Assembly (NCBI GenBank): GCA_947464665.1
Contig: CANHXV010000002.1
Span: forward strand, 1 to 35,467
Source of the DNA: Comamonadaceae bacterium
GTDB taxonomy: Bacteria > Pseudomonadota > Gammaproteobacteria > Burkholderiales > Burkholderiaceae_C
Reading direction: 5' to 3'
DNA length: 35,467 bases
Shown here: piece by piece, positions 26,025 to 33,251 of the stretch
How positions within the stretch are numbered: position 1 is the stretch's first letter
Layout: each line of letters starts with the position of its first letter
Program-made: the position numbers and the translations under genes
Notes under the pieces: generated by a model
Seen by the model: the letters and a program-made list of their open reading frames with translations, nothing else
Told to the model about the DNA's origin: nothing
Databases searched by the model: none

Positions 26025-27002
26025 ATGGACCGCCGTTTGAGTTTTTTGACGACAGCATTCTGTGTTGTTTTGAGTGTCACTTCCAGCGCTGCTTGGGCGC
26101 AAAATTACCCCAACAAAGTGATTAAGCTGCAGGTGCCTTTTGCGCCGGGCGGCACCACTGACATTGTTGCTCGCGTCATTGCCGATCCTTTGGGCAAAGC
26201 ATTGGGACAATCAGTCATTGTTGAAAACAAGGCCGGCGGCGGCGGCGTGGTAGGTGCCCAAGAAACAGTTCGCGCCACGCCTGATGGTTATTCTTTGGGC
26301 ATGGCCACAGTTTCTACGACCGCAGCCAACCCGGCCATCAATCCAAAGAATCCGTACAACCCCATTACAGACTTTACGCCCATCATCAACATTGCGGCCA
26401 CCCCCAATGTGATCGCGGTACACCCCAGCTTCCCAGCGCGCAATTACAAAGATTTTTTGGCTGAATTGAAAAAAAATCCGGGTAAATATTCTTACTCTTC
26501 GTCTGGCACTGGCGGTATCGGCCACTTGCAAACAGAACTTTGGAAAAGCTTGGCGGGCGTTTTCATCACGCACATTCCTTACCGTGGCGCGGGCCCTGCC
26601 TTGAACGACACGGTAGCGGGTCAGGTGCTCATTATTTTTGACAATTTACCTTCCGCATTGCCATTCATTCAGTCTGGAAAATTGATTCCAATTGTGGTTG
26701 CTGCTCCTCAGCGATTGGCCCAGTTGCCCAATGTACCTACCTTCAAGGAAGTTGGTTTAGAGCCTGTCAACCGCATGGCTTATTACGGTATTTTGGGTCC
26801 TAAAAACTTGCCCAAAGAAGTCGTCGACAAAGTGAGCACTGGTGTGAGAAAAGCATTGGAAGATCCGGCCGTTCGCAAGCGCATTGAAGACACGGGTTCC
26901 ATCGTTATCGCCAACACGCCTGAGCAATTTGCTGCCCAAATCAAAGCAGAATTTGATGTCTATAAAAATGTCGTAGACACCCAAAAACTCAAACTTGATT
27001 GA
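26025..27002 (+). CDS. Orphan Bug-family periplasmic binding protein
   Basis: Second Bug/TctC-type solute receptor in the window, 325 residues from the ATG at 26025. AGGAG lies 5 bases upstream; the frame extends to 26004 without ribosome-binding support. The signal peptide runs MDRRLSFLTTAFCVVLSV to about AWA at residue 25. The mature protein begins QNYPNKVIKLQVPFAPGGTTDIVAR, then GGGVVGAQETVRATPDGY, the usual ligand loops. No TctA or TctB partner lies beside it, as is common for Bug proteins in this order. Its TGA shares one base with the xer ATG. Ligand is unknown; the divergent AEC carrier could be functionally related, but that is inference. Confidence 0.92.
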   Translation: MDRRLSFLTTAFCVVLSVTSSAAWAQNYPNKVIKLQVPFAPGGTTDIVARVIADPLGKALGQSVIVENKAGGGGVVGAQETVRATPDGYSLGMATVSTTAANPAINPKNPYNPITDFTPIINIAATPNVIAVHPSFPARNYKDFLAELKKNPGKYSYSSSGTGGIGHLQTELWKSLAGVFITHIPYRGAGPALNDTVAGQVLIIFDNLPSALPFIQSGKLIPIVVAAPQRLAQLPNVPTFKEVGLEPVNRMAYYGILGPKNLPKEVVDKVSTGVRKALEDPAVRKRIEDTGSIVIANTPEQFAAQIKAEFDVYKNVVDTQKLKLD

Positions 27003-27910
27003 TGAACACTGATAGTCAAACCGCCATCGACCGCTTTGTTGATGCGGTTTGGCTAGAAGACGGTTTGTCGGCCAATACCTTGGCCGCTTACCGACGAGAT
27101 TTGGAGGCCTTGGCCGCTTGGCTCAGTCAAACCTCAGGCATTTCCTTCAATGCGGTTCAAGAGTTGCACTTGCAAGCTTATTTTGCCGCGCGTCACAGCC
27201 TCTCCAAAGCCACTTCCGCTAATCGTCGTTTAACGGTTTTTAAACGCTACTACCGCTGGGCACTGCGTGAGCGAATTGTCGAGTTGGACCCCACACTCAG
27301 AATGCTGGCGGCCAAGCAAGCCTTGCGGGTACCCAAAACTTTGTCGGAAGATCAGGTAGATGCTTTGCTGTCTGCACCTGATGCCAATACCGCCCTTGGC
27401 TTGCGCGACAAAGCCATGTTGGAATTGCTGTATGCCAGTGGTTTGCGAGTGACCGAATTGGTCAAACTCAAAACATTGCATGTGTCTTTGAACGAGGGGG
27501 TGCTGCGCATCATGGGCAAGGGCAGCAAAGAACGCTTGGTGCCCTTTGGCGATATGGCCCGAGACAGTTTGCTGGCCTATATGCAAAATGCGCGTGGAAC
27601 CTTATTGGGTGCCAAGCAAACAGATGATTTGTTTGTAACCAGCAGTGGCCCCAAAGCAGGAACGGCGATGTCTCGCATCATGTTTTGGCAATTGGTTAAA
27701 AAGTACGCTCTGTTGTCTGGCATCACAGCCCCTTTGTCACCCCATACCTTGAGACACGCATTTGCAACGCACCTGCTGAACCATGGCGCAGATTTAAGGT
27801 CAGTTCAGGTATTGCTGGGACATGCCGACATCTCGACCACCACCATTTACACCCATGTGGCCCGAGAAAGATTGAAAAACTTGCATGCGAAGCATCACCC
27901 GCGGGGGTGA
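27002..27910 (+). CDS. xerD: Tyrosine recombinase XerD
   Basis: Site-specific tyrosine recombinase that resolves chromosome dimers at dif with XerC. From the ATG at 27002 it has 302 residues (a TTG one codon earlier is also open). The N-terminal SAM-like DNA-binding domain covers about 5-90. The catalytic set is complete: Arg149 (ASGLRVTELV), Lys173 (GKGSKERLVP), His248 and Arg251 (SPHTLRHAFATHLLN), His274 (LLGHADI) and nucleophile Tyr283 (TTIYTHV). XerD rather than XerC is my choice from overall similarity and the SPHTLRHAFATHLLNHGADLR segment; certainty is moderate. It starts one base inside the Bug gene stop, and its stop lies inside the palindromic array. Confidence 0.88.
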   Translation: MNTDSQTAIDRFVDAVWLEDGLSANTLAAYRRDLEALAAWLSQTSGISFNAVQELHLQAYFAARHSLSKATSANRRLTVFKRYYRWALRERIVELDPTLRMLAAKQALRVPKTLSEDQVDALLSAPDANTALGLRDKAMLELLYASGLRVTELVKLKTLHVSLNEGVLRIMGKGSKERLVPFGDMARDSLLAYMQNARGTLLGAKQTDDLFVTSSGPKAGTAMSRIMFWQLVKKYALLSGITAPLSPHTLRHAFATHLLNHGADLRSVQVLLGHADISTTTIYTHVARERLKNLHAKHHPRG

Positions 27911-27955
27911 TTCAAAGTCACCTGCTGGGGTGATGAAGAATCACCCGCAGGGTGA
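27895..27955. repeat. Three tandem palindromes, 23-base period
   Basis: Three related palindromes: TCACCCGCGGGGGTGA (27895-27910, containing the xer stop), TCACCTGCTGGGGTGA (27918-27933) and TCACCCGCAGGGTGA (27941-27955), each separated by 7 bases, so unit starts fall every 23 bases. Each can fold as a stem of TCACC with GGTGA. Neighbouring units can also pair across the spacer, for example GGGTGAT (27928-27934) with ATCACCC (27940-27946), giving mutually exclusive hairpins. It fills most of the 62-base gap between xer and the convergent PLP-enzyme gene. It may act as a bidirectional terminator, an operator array or a REP-like element. No T-run follows. Confidence 0.75.
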
Positions 27956-27972
27956 AGTGTCAGAGGAAATGG

Positions 27973-29238
27973 CTAGAAACAAATAGACACAGCGCTGATG
28001 GCACCATACTGATCATCGACAACTGGCATCCATCGCCACTTGTCAAATGTGGTGCAGGGGTGCGAAATTCCGCTGCCAATCAATTGCCCTACATGGGGGT
28101 GCTCTAAGCTTGCTGACGCTGAGTTGAATTTAAGGTAAGCGTGCTGGTCATTCAGAGCTGTGATTTCCCAATGTGATGGCACCCCAGACACAACTTTATC
28201 ACCTAGGTTGGCGCGCCAAATGGCAACCGGCAAATCCATGTCATAGGAAACGTCCCGCTTGCCCATCGTGAGAAGGGCTAAGCCAGGTTCAGGACAAGAC
28301 TGCACACTGCTAATGACTTCTAAGGCGGGTCGCAGAGTTTCAGTGAGTTGAAGTCTTTCGCCAACGCACTTCAGCATCTTGCGGTATTGCACATGGTCGT
28401 GCGTAAGGTAACAGCCAGACCGCAAAATACCTCGGGTAGGCCGTTGGAGTTGGGGTTTGAGGTGTTGCGCAACAAGGTCAAAAATCGCAGAGCCGCCAGC
28501 GGTTAAAAGAATTTCGTCATTTTCAAATAAATTTTCTTTTTCACACGCAATGGCCAATTGTCTGACCCGATCCATCAGGGCTGCTACCGATGCTTGATCG
28601 TGCTCATGGTTGCAAGTGGCCAGAGCGCCTTCATAACATTCAACACCACAAAGCAAAAGTCCCTGGCTCTCTTTTATTTTTCTGGCTAAAACCATGGCTT
28701 GTGAGTGCTCGCGACAACCTGTTCTTTTGCCTTCTATACCAAGCTCAAGCAACACGGTGAAAGGCAGTTTGTATGAGCTTAACGCGCGCCATTTTTGAAT
28801 AGCGTCAATTTGCGCTACCGAGTCAATCAAGAAATAAACCCGAACTTCAGGATAAGTTGCCAGCAAAATGCTCAGTGCTTCAAGATCGGCATGTTGATAA
28901 ACTTGGTTGGCAATGATGATGCGTTGAACGCCGTGTCGAATTCCTAAACTTGCTTGGAAGACGTTTGCAAAACTGATGCCCCATGCGCCAGCATCTAATT
29001 GCCTGGCATACAACTCAGGTGACATGGTTGTTTTGCCATGAGGTGCAATGTCTAAATGGCGTTTTTCGCAAAAATCTTTCATCCACAGCAAATTATGTGC
29101 AATCGCTGTTTCTTTGATCACGGCCAAAGGCAATGGGAAGTCACCCTTTAGAACATTCCACTTTTTCAATCCAATGTGTGAAATGTCTAAGGGCATGTGA
29201 TGACCGGGAAATCCTTTGAAGCTATTGTTAATTTGCAT
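27973..29238 (-). CDS. D-serine dehydratase-like PLP enzyme (amino acid deaminase)
   Basis: Fold-type III PLP enzyme (alanine-racemase-like N-terminal barrel) related to zinc-dependent D-serine dehydratase and D-threonine aldolase, 421 residues. Lys69 in APHGKTTMSPEL is the Schiff-base lysine. His393 and Cys395 in ISHPCTTFDKW correspond to the zinc pair of the D-serine dehydratase group. The glycine-rich phosphate loop appears as LTAGGSAIFD, and RSGCYLTHDH is also typical. It probably deaminates or cleaves a D-hydroxy-amino acid; the exact substrate is not readable. The start at 29238 has a GAAAG upstream; 29196 is an alternative. It follows the DUF455 gene by 22 bases and converges on xer. 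Confidence 0.85.
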   Translation of the reverse strand: MQINNSFKGFPGHHMPLDISHIGLKKWNVLKGDFPLPLAVIKETAIAHNLLWMKDFCEKRHLDIAPHGKTTMSPELYARQLDAGAWGISFANVFQASLGIRHGVQRIIIANQVYQHADLEALSILLATYPEVRVYFLIDSVAQIDAIQKWRALSSYKLPFTVLLELGIEGKRTGCREHSQAMVLARKIKESQGLLLCGVECYEGALATCNHEHDQASVAALMDRVRQLAIACEKENLFENDEILLTAGGSAIFDLVAQHLKPQLQRPTRGILRSGCYLTHDHVQYRKMLKCVGERLQLTETLRPALEVISSVQSCPEPGLALLTMGKRDVSYDMDLPVAIWRANLGDKVVSGVPSHWEITALNDQHAYLKFNSASASLEHPHVGQLIGSGISHPCTTFDKWRWMPVVDDQYGAISAVSICF

Positions 29239-29260
29239 AGATTGCTTTCGATGGGTTGGC

Positions 29261-30085
29261 TCACAAACCGTTGGCCGCCAAATAAATCAACTCTTCTTCT
29301 TCAAAGCCCGCCAGACGCCGTGCTTGAAGGTTGTAAGGCGACTTTAGTTTGGGCGCGTCGTACTGTTTGATCAAGTCGCGATAAGTACCAATCGGGTCTA
29401 GCCCTCTTTCTTGGCAGACATGCCGGTACCAACGATTGCCCGCAGCAACATGCCCAATTTCGTCTTTCAAAATAATGTTCAAAATCCGACCCGCCACAAG
29501 GTCGCCTGCGCTAATCAATTTGTTTCGAACCCCCGGAGAAGCATCTAAACCGCGCGCTTCCATGGTTCGTGGCACCAGCCCGATGCGAGCCAAAATATCG
29601 CCCTGCGTTCGTTCAGCCATTTCCCAAAGCGAGTGATGGGCTGGGAAGTCACCATAGTCAAAACCCATGCTCACCAAGTGTTGCTGAAGAAGTAAAAAAT
29701 GCTTAGCCTCTTCTTTGGCAATTTGAACCCAGTCTTTGTAAAAATCTGCAGGCATGCCACTGAAGCGCCACACCACATCCAGCGCTAAATCGATGGCATT
29801 GAGTTCAATGTGGGCTATGGCATGCAGCAAGACGGCACGGCCTTCGGGGGTGGTCAGAGGTTTTGATTTCAATGAAGTGTGTGAAACCAGTTCTGGCTTG
29901 GCAGGGCGTCCAGGAATACCACCAGGATCAGGCACCACGTCATCAACAAAGAGTGGTAAGTCCTCGGGTAGTGACAGCGTCAACTCCGCTTTTTGAACAG
30001 CGTTTTGCGCCAATAAGGGGGCTAAAACAGCCAGCCTCAAGTGAGGGGGGGCGGGGGAGTGAGGGGCTAATACTGCGGTGGGCAT
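29261..30085 (-). CDS. DUF455 ferritin-like domain protein
   Basis: 274-residue member of the DUF455 ferritin-like family (distantly related to the diiron tRNA hydroxylase MiaE). A four-helix diiron pattern is visible: HIELNAIDLALD with Glu94, then KEEAKHFLLLQQHL with Glu126 and His129, and later LKDEIGHVAAGNRWY with Glu and His. TMEARGLDASPGVR is a family hallmark. The N-terminal 45 residues are Pro/Ala/Leu rich and vary in the family, so the start is less sure. Substrate and reaction are unknown. It is the first gene of a two-gene minus-strand operon with the PLP enzyme and is divergent from the gamma-carbonic-anhydrase-like gene 59 bases away. Confidence 0.85.
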   Translation of the reverse strand: MPTAVLAPHSPAPPHLRLAVLAPLLAQNAVQKAELTLSLPEDLPLFVDDVVPDPGGIPGRPAKPELVSHTSLKSKPLTTPEGRAVLLHAIAHIELNAIDLALDVVWRFSGMPADFYKDWVQIAKEEAKHFLLLQQHLVSMGFDYGDFPAHHSLWEMAERTQGDILARIGLVPRTMEARGLDASPGVRNKLISAGDLVAGRILNIILKDEIGHVAAGNRWYRHVCQERGLDPIGTYRDLIKQYDAPKLKSPYNLQARRLAGFEEEELIYLAANGL

Positions 30086-30101
30086 GTCTTATTTTAGGCC
30101 T

Positions 30102-30116
30102 GCCTACAATGTAGGC
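30102..30116. promoter_or_regulatory. Palindrome in the DUF455/gamma-CA divergent region
   Basis: GCCTAC-AAT-GTAGGC lies in the 59-base gap between the divergent DUF455 and gamma-carbonic-anhydrase-like genes. It contains TACAAT (30105-30110, 5 of 6 to a -10 hexamer) on the plus strand and TACATT on the minus strand. A good -35 at the proper distance is not evident. It could be an operator overlapping back-to-back promoters. Confidence 0.3.
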
Positions 30117-30144
30117 TTTATGCCCCTAAATTGAGAGGACTCCA

Positions 30145-30669
30145 ATGGCTATTTATTCATTAGACGGCAAACAACCTGAATTGGCTGCAGGGACTTGGGT
30201 GGCCGACAGCGCACAAGTCATGGGGGCTGTGAGCTTGGGGGTCAATGCCAGTGTTTGGTTTGGCGCCGTCATTCGAGGCGACACAGAAACCATTCACATT
30301 GGTGAGGGCTCTAATATCCAAGATGGCAGTGTGCTACATGCAGATATTGGCAAGCCCCTGACCGTGGGTAAAAATGTAACGGTAGGCCATCAAGTGATGT
30401 TGCACGGTTGCACCATTGGCGATGAATCGCTCATTGGTATTGGCGCTGTGGTTTTAAATGGGGTCAAGATTGGTAAAAACTGTTTGGTGGGCGCAGGATC
30501 GTTGGTGACCGAGGGCAAAGAGTTTCCAGATGGCTCCATGATCATGGGTTCACCTGCCAAAGTGGTTCGCGAACTAACGTCTGAACAAATTCATGGCTTG
30601 CGCATGTCTGCCAAGCATTACATTGATAACGCACATCGCTACCAATCGGGTTTGAAAAAAATTGTCTGA
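30145..30669 (+). CDS. Gamma carbonic anhydrase-like hexapeptide protein
   Basis: Left-handed beta-helix protein of the gamma-carbonic-anhydrase family (YrdA/CaiE/PaaY group), 174 residues, cytoplasmic trimer by analogy. Hexapeptide repeats run from about residue 18 to 125. The three metal-binding histidines are in place: His65 (VLHADIG), His82 and His87 (VGHQVMLHGCTIGD). The active glutamate of the archaeal Cam enzyme is not evident, as in most short bacterial members, so carbonic anhydrase activity is not assured. GAGAGGACTCC precedes the ATG. Its stop overlaps the hslO start by 8 bases. Confidence 0.9.
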   Translation: MAIYSLDGKQPELAAGTWVADSAQVMGAVSLGVNASVWFGAVIRGDTETIHIGEGSNIQDGSVLHADIGKPLTVGKNVTVGHQVMLHGCTIGDESLIGIGAVVLNGVKIGKNCLVGAGSLVTEGKEFPDGSMIMGSPAKVVRELTSEQIHGLRMSAKHYIDNAHRYQSGLKKIV

Positions 30670-31651
30670 ACTTCATAAATTTTTATTCGAAGGCTTGCCA
30701 GTTCGCGGTGCCATCGTCCGTTTAACCGATTCATGGTCGGAGGTGCTTCAAAGGCGCGCCGCCAATACCGAAACCGGTGCTTACCCAGAACCTGTCTCAG
30801 AGTTGTTAGGCCAAATGTCGGCAGCTGCTGTGTTGATGCAGGCCAACATCAAGTTCAATGGCGCTTTGGTGTTGCAAGTGTTTGGCGATGGGCCCGTGAA
30901 ATTGTCTGTGGTGGAAGTGCAGCCCGATTTTGGTTTTCGCGCTACAGCCACCGTGCAAGGCAAGGTGTTGCCACAGGCTGCACTTAGCCAAATGGTCAAT
31001 GTCAACAACGAGGGGCGCTGTGCCATCACCCTCGATCCTTTAGAGCGTTTACCCGGTCAGCAGCCTTATCAGGGCGTGGTTCCCTTGTTTGGCGATCAAA
31101 AAGAAAAATTAGAAAAGTTAAGCGAAGTGCTTGAACATTACATGTTGCAGTCTGAGCAGCTCGACACCACCTTGGTCTTGGCTGCCAATTCTCAAGTGGC
31201 CGCTGGTTTGCTCATTCAAAGATTGCCCTTGGAAGGTGCTGGCAATTTGGCTGGACGATACGATTCGGTGGAGCGTGAATCGGCGTTGGGCAAAGATGAG
31301 GACTACAACCGAATCTCCATCTTGTCCAAGAGTTTGAAGCCTGAAGAGTTGCTGGGCTTGGATGTGGAAACTGTGTTGCACCGCTTGTTCTGGGAAGAGC
31401 CGTTGCTTCGATTTGAGCCTTTGCTGGGTGAAGCTGGTCCTCGTTTTCACTGCAGCTGCAGCCGTGAAAGAGTGGGGCGCATGATCAAGAGTTTAGGCGT
31501 GTCTGAGGCCGAAAGCATTTTGTCAGAGCGAGAGAACATTGAAGTTGCTTGCGAGTTCTGTGGCGCACAGTATCAATTTGATCCGGTAGATGCCGCGAGT
31601 CTTTTCACGCAACCTGAAGCCTCACCACCTACAGGCCCTGCGGTTCATTAG
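30662..31651 (+). CDS. hslO: Redox-regulated chaperone Hsp33
   Basis: Holdase chaperone that is activated when its C-terminal zinc cysteines are oxidised. It has 329 residues. The N-terminus (LHKFLFEGLPVRGAIVRL) is typical of Hsp33. The zinc site is Cys264 and Cys266 (CSCSRERVGRMIKSLG) with Cys297 and Cys300 (CEFCGAQYQFD), the expected CxC and CxxC pair. No ATG occurs near the N-terminus. The TTG at 30662, 8 bases inside the preceding gene, gives exactly the family start, so translation probably depends on coupling with that gene. It converges on the nadR-like gene with a 6-base gap. Confidence 0.94.
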   Translation: MSELHKFLFEGLPVRGAIVRLTDSWSEVLQRRAANTETGAYPEPVSELLGQMSAAAVLMQANIKFNGALVLQVFGDGPVKLSVVEVQPDFGFRATATVQGKVLPQAALSQMVNVNNEGRCAITLDPLERLPGQQPYQGVVPLFGDQKEKLEKLSEVLEHYMLQSEQLDTTLVLAANSQVAAGLLIQRLPLEGAGNLAGRYDSVERESALGKDEDYNRISILSKSLKPEELLGLDVETVLHRLFWEEPLLRFEPLLGEAGPRFHCSCSRERVGRMIKSLGVSEAESILSERENIEVACEFCGAQYQFDPVDAASLFTQPEASPPTGPAVH

Positions 31652-31657
31652 TCAACT

Positions 31658-32359
31658 TTATTTGAGCAGGTCAGTGAACAGCCTGTGCTCACAGTCTGCG
31701 TCACTGCACAAATCGCAGCGCCAGACTGTTTTGCCTTGGTTCAAACCGTACTGACTCTCTTCCCTTTGAGTTTGAGTAGGTTGCAAGCCAGCGCCAGAAA
31801 ATATCAAATCAACTGGCTCGGTCAAGTTCTGGATGCCTTGGCTGATGGCCAGCAATGCAGCGTTGACCCTTGCCTCACCTTGACCGTATATGACTTTGAA
31901 AGGCAGCTGCCTCTTTGACATGGCCTGTCGAATGAGATGGTCCACAGGTTCGCGCACATGCTCCCCATCGCGCTGTAAGCCATCTGGCACCCATGCCACA
32001 TCGAGTCCCATGACCAGTGTTAAATCAAACTTAGCTTGTAGCACCAGTGCTTGCTTGTACAAAGAAAAGTCTTGAAAGACATAATCACTGTAAACAGCGG
32101 TCATCAAAGGCGTAGTGTCGGCAATGACCCAGCCTTCTTCGATTGAAAAAATACGCTCAGCATGTTGCACTGCAATTTGGCTTTGCTCATGGGCTGCAGG
32201 AGTTCTGCCATGTCTTTGACACCACTCGCGCAGTAACTCTGGAACGTTAGTTGCGACCTGGCCTTGGGCCAATAGAGCACGGGTAATGTGCTGGCTCAGG
32301 CTGGTTTTGCCGGTGCTTTCTGCACCCAGTAGCGCAATGCGAATGACCCTATTGCGCAT
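31658..32359 (-). CDS. NadR-like nicotinamide riboside kinase (P-loop ATPase)
   Basis: P-loop protein related to the ribosylnicotinamide kinase domain of NadR, which phosphorylates nicotinamide riboside for NAD salvage. From the ATG at 32359 it has 233 residues; the frame extends to 32410, but that part lies inside pnuC. The Walker A GAESTGKTS is at 12-20, and VPELLREWCQRHGR and WVIADTTPLMTAVYSDYVF follow, as in NadR. The N-terminal regulator and adenylyltransferase domains of E. coli NadR are absent. The tail carries Cys215, Cys218, Cys223 and His225 (CDLCSDADCEH), a possible metal site. It overlaps pnuC by 11 bases, and this pairing supports the assignment. Confidence 0.85.
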   Translation of the reverse strand: MRNRVIRIALLGAESTGKTSLSQHITRALLAQGQVATNVPELLREWCQRHGRTPAAHEQSQIAVQHAERIFSIEEGWVIADTTPLMTAVYSDYVFQDFSLYKQALVLQAKFDLTLVMGLDVAWVPDGLQRDGEHVREPVDHLIRQAMSKRQLPFKVIYGQGEARVNAALLAISQGIQNLTEPVDLIFSGAGLQPTQTQREESQYGLNQGKTVWRCDLCSDADCEHRLFTDLLK

Positions 32360-32951
32360 GGCGACGCCAAGTTTGAAGGCCAATGTAGCTGAGTACGGCA
32401 AAAATACCATACAAAACGGCGGTGAGCCACAAAGACTTTTCGGCCATCAGGCCAACGGTGAGAACATTGACGAGCATCCAGACCCACCAATTTTCAATTT
32501 TCTTGCGGCCCAATAAATATTGGCCCAACAAACTCAATGCAGTGACCAAGCCATCCCATATGGCCACATCACTGTCGGTGAAGCGATACAAGAAAAAAGA
32601 AAATGCGGGCCAAGCCAACAATGTAGCGATGAAGGCAACACGTCGCTCAGAAGTCGCTAGGGTGCTCACTGAAAGCTTCGCCGGTGCCAAGGGTGCTGAA
32701 CCTTCAATTGCTTGTGCATTCGCAGACTGAGGTGTGTTTCCTCTCAACCATTGTTGCCAGCCCCAAGCGGCTGTCAGAATGAACATGATTTGCAAGCAAG
32801 CTTCACCATACAGTTGGCTGTTCCAAAATACAAAGCCATAAAGAAGAGCACTCAAAATGGCCAAGGGCCAGCCCCAATGAATTTCTTTGATGTTGCAATA
32901 AACCATGGCCAACGACAAGACAAATCCGGCCAATTCGACCGGGTTGATCAT
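32349..32951 (-). CDS. pnuC: Nicotinamide riboside transporter PnuC
   Basis: Inner-membrane facilitator, 200 residues with about seven helices, of the PnuC family that brings in nicotinamide riboside, trapped inside by phosphorylation. Family features: MVYCNIKEIHWGWPLAILSA near the N-terminus, YGEACLQIMFILTAAWGWQQW, and ENWWVWMLVNVLTVGL in the later helices. A hydrophilic, Ala/Ser/Pro-rich loop at about 73-100 is longer than in E. coli. PnuC relatives can carry thiamine or riboflavin; the adjoining NadR-like kinase favours nicotinamide riboside. Its ATG overlaps the ftsB stop (ATGA), leaving no room for a leader riboswitch. Confidence 0.9.
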   Translation of the reverse strand: MINPVELAGFVLSLAMVYCNIKEIHWGWPLAILSALLYGFVFWNSQLYGEACLQIMFILTAAWGWQQWLRGNTPQSANAQAIEGSAPLAPAKLSVSTLATSERRVAFIATLLAWPAFSFFLYRFTDSDVAIWDGLVTALSLLGQYLLGRKKIENWWVWMLVNVLTVGLMAEKSLWLTAVLYGIFAVLSYIGLQTWRRHAQ

Positions 32952-33223
32952 TTTTCGATCTGCACGAAAATTTCGTTGGCTTTGACCATGCCCAGCTCGT
33001 GGCGGGCACGCTCTTCAACCGTGTTCAAACCTTCTTTAAGGTCGTTCACTTCAGAGTTGAGTTGGCCATTGATGCGTTTGGCCTTGGCATTCAACTCGTT
33101 TTGTTCTTGAATTTTGTGCTCCAACTCAATGACCGTGGGGACACTGCCTTTGCCCAACCAAATCTGACCCTGCAAGATCAACAGCAAGGCGATCAAAGCA
33201 GCTGGCAGAAGGCGGTTGTCCAT
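32948..33223 (-). CDS. ftsB: Cell division protein FtsB
   Basis: Small bitopic divisome protein that bridges FtsL and FtsQ. From the ATG at 33223 (MDNRLLPAALI) it has 91 residues: a short cytoplasmic N-terminus, one transmembrane helix (about 5-22), a periplasmic coiled coil (about 30-65) and the conserved DLKEGLNTVEERARHELGMVK segment. Upstream in-frame Mets exist at 33241 and 33229; family comparison favours 33223. It follows eno by 28 bases, the usual eno-ftsB linkage, and is coupled to pnuC by an ATGA overlap. Confidence 0.92.
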   Translation of the reverse strand: MDNRLLPAALIALLLILQGQIWLGKGSVPTVIELEHKIQEQNELNAKAKRINGQLNSEVNDLKEGLNTVEERARHELGMVKANEIFVQIEK

Positions 33224-33251
33224 AAGCATTGAATGAAACATTCAAGAAATA

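Noticed and set aside
27895..27955. Palindromic array considered as a CRISPR remnant or a dif site
   Set aside because: Units are 15-16 bases with 7-base spacers, far too short for CRISPR. The sequence lacks the two 11-base Xer arms of a dif site, although it lies beside xer.
32952..33251. Possible riboswitch or NAD-responsive operator before pnuC
   Set aside because: pnuC overlaps the ftsB stop, and the upstream sequence is entirely ftsB coding with a 28-base gap to eno, leaving no leader.
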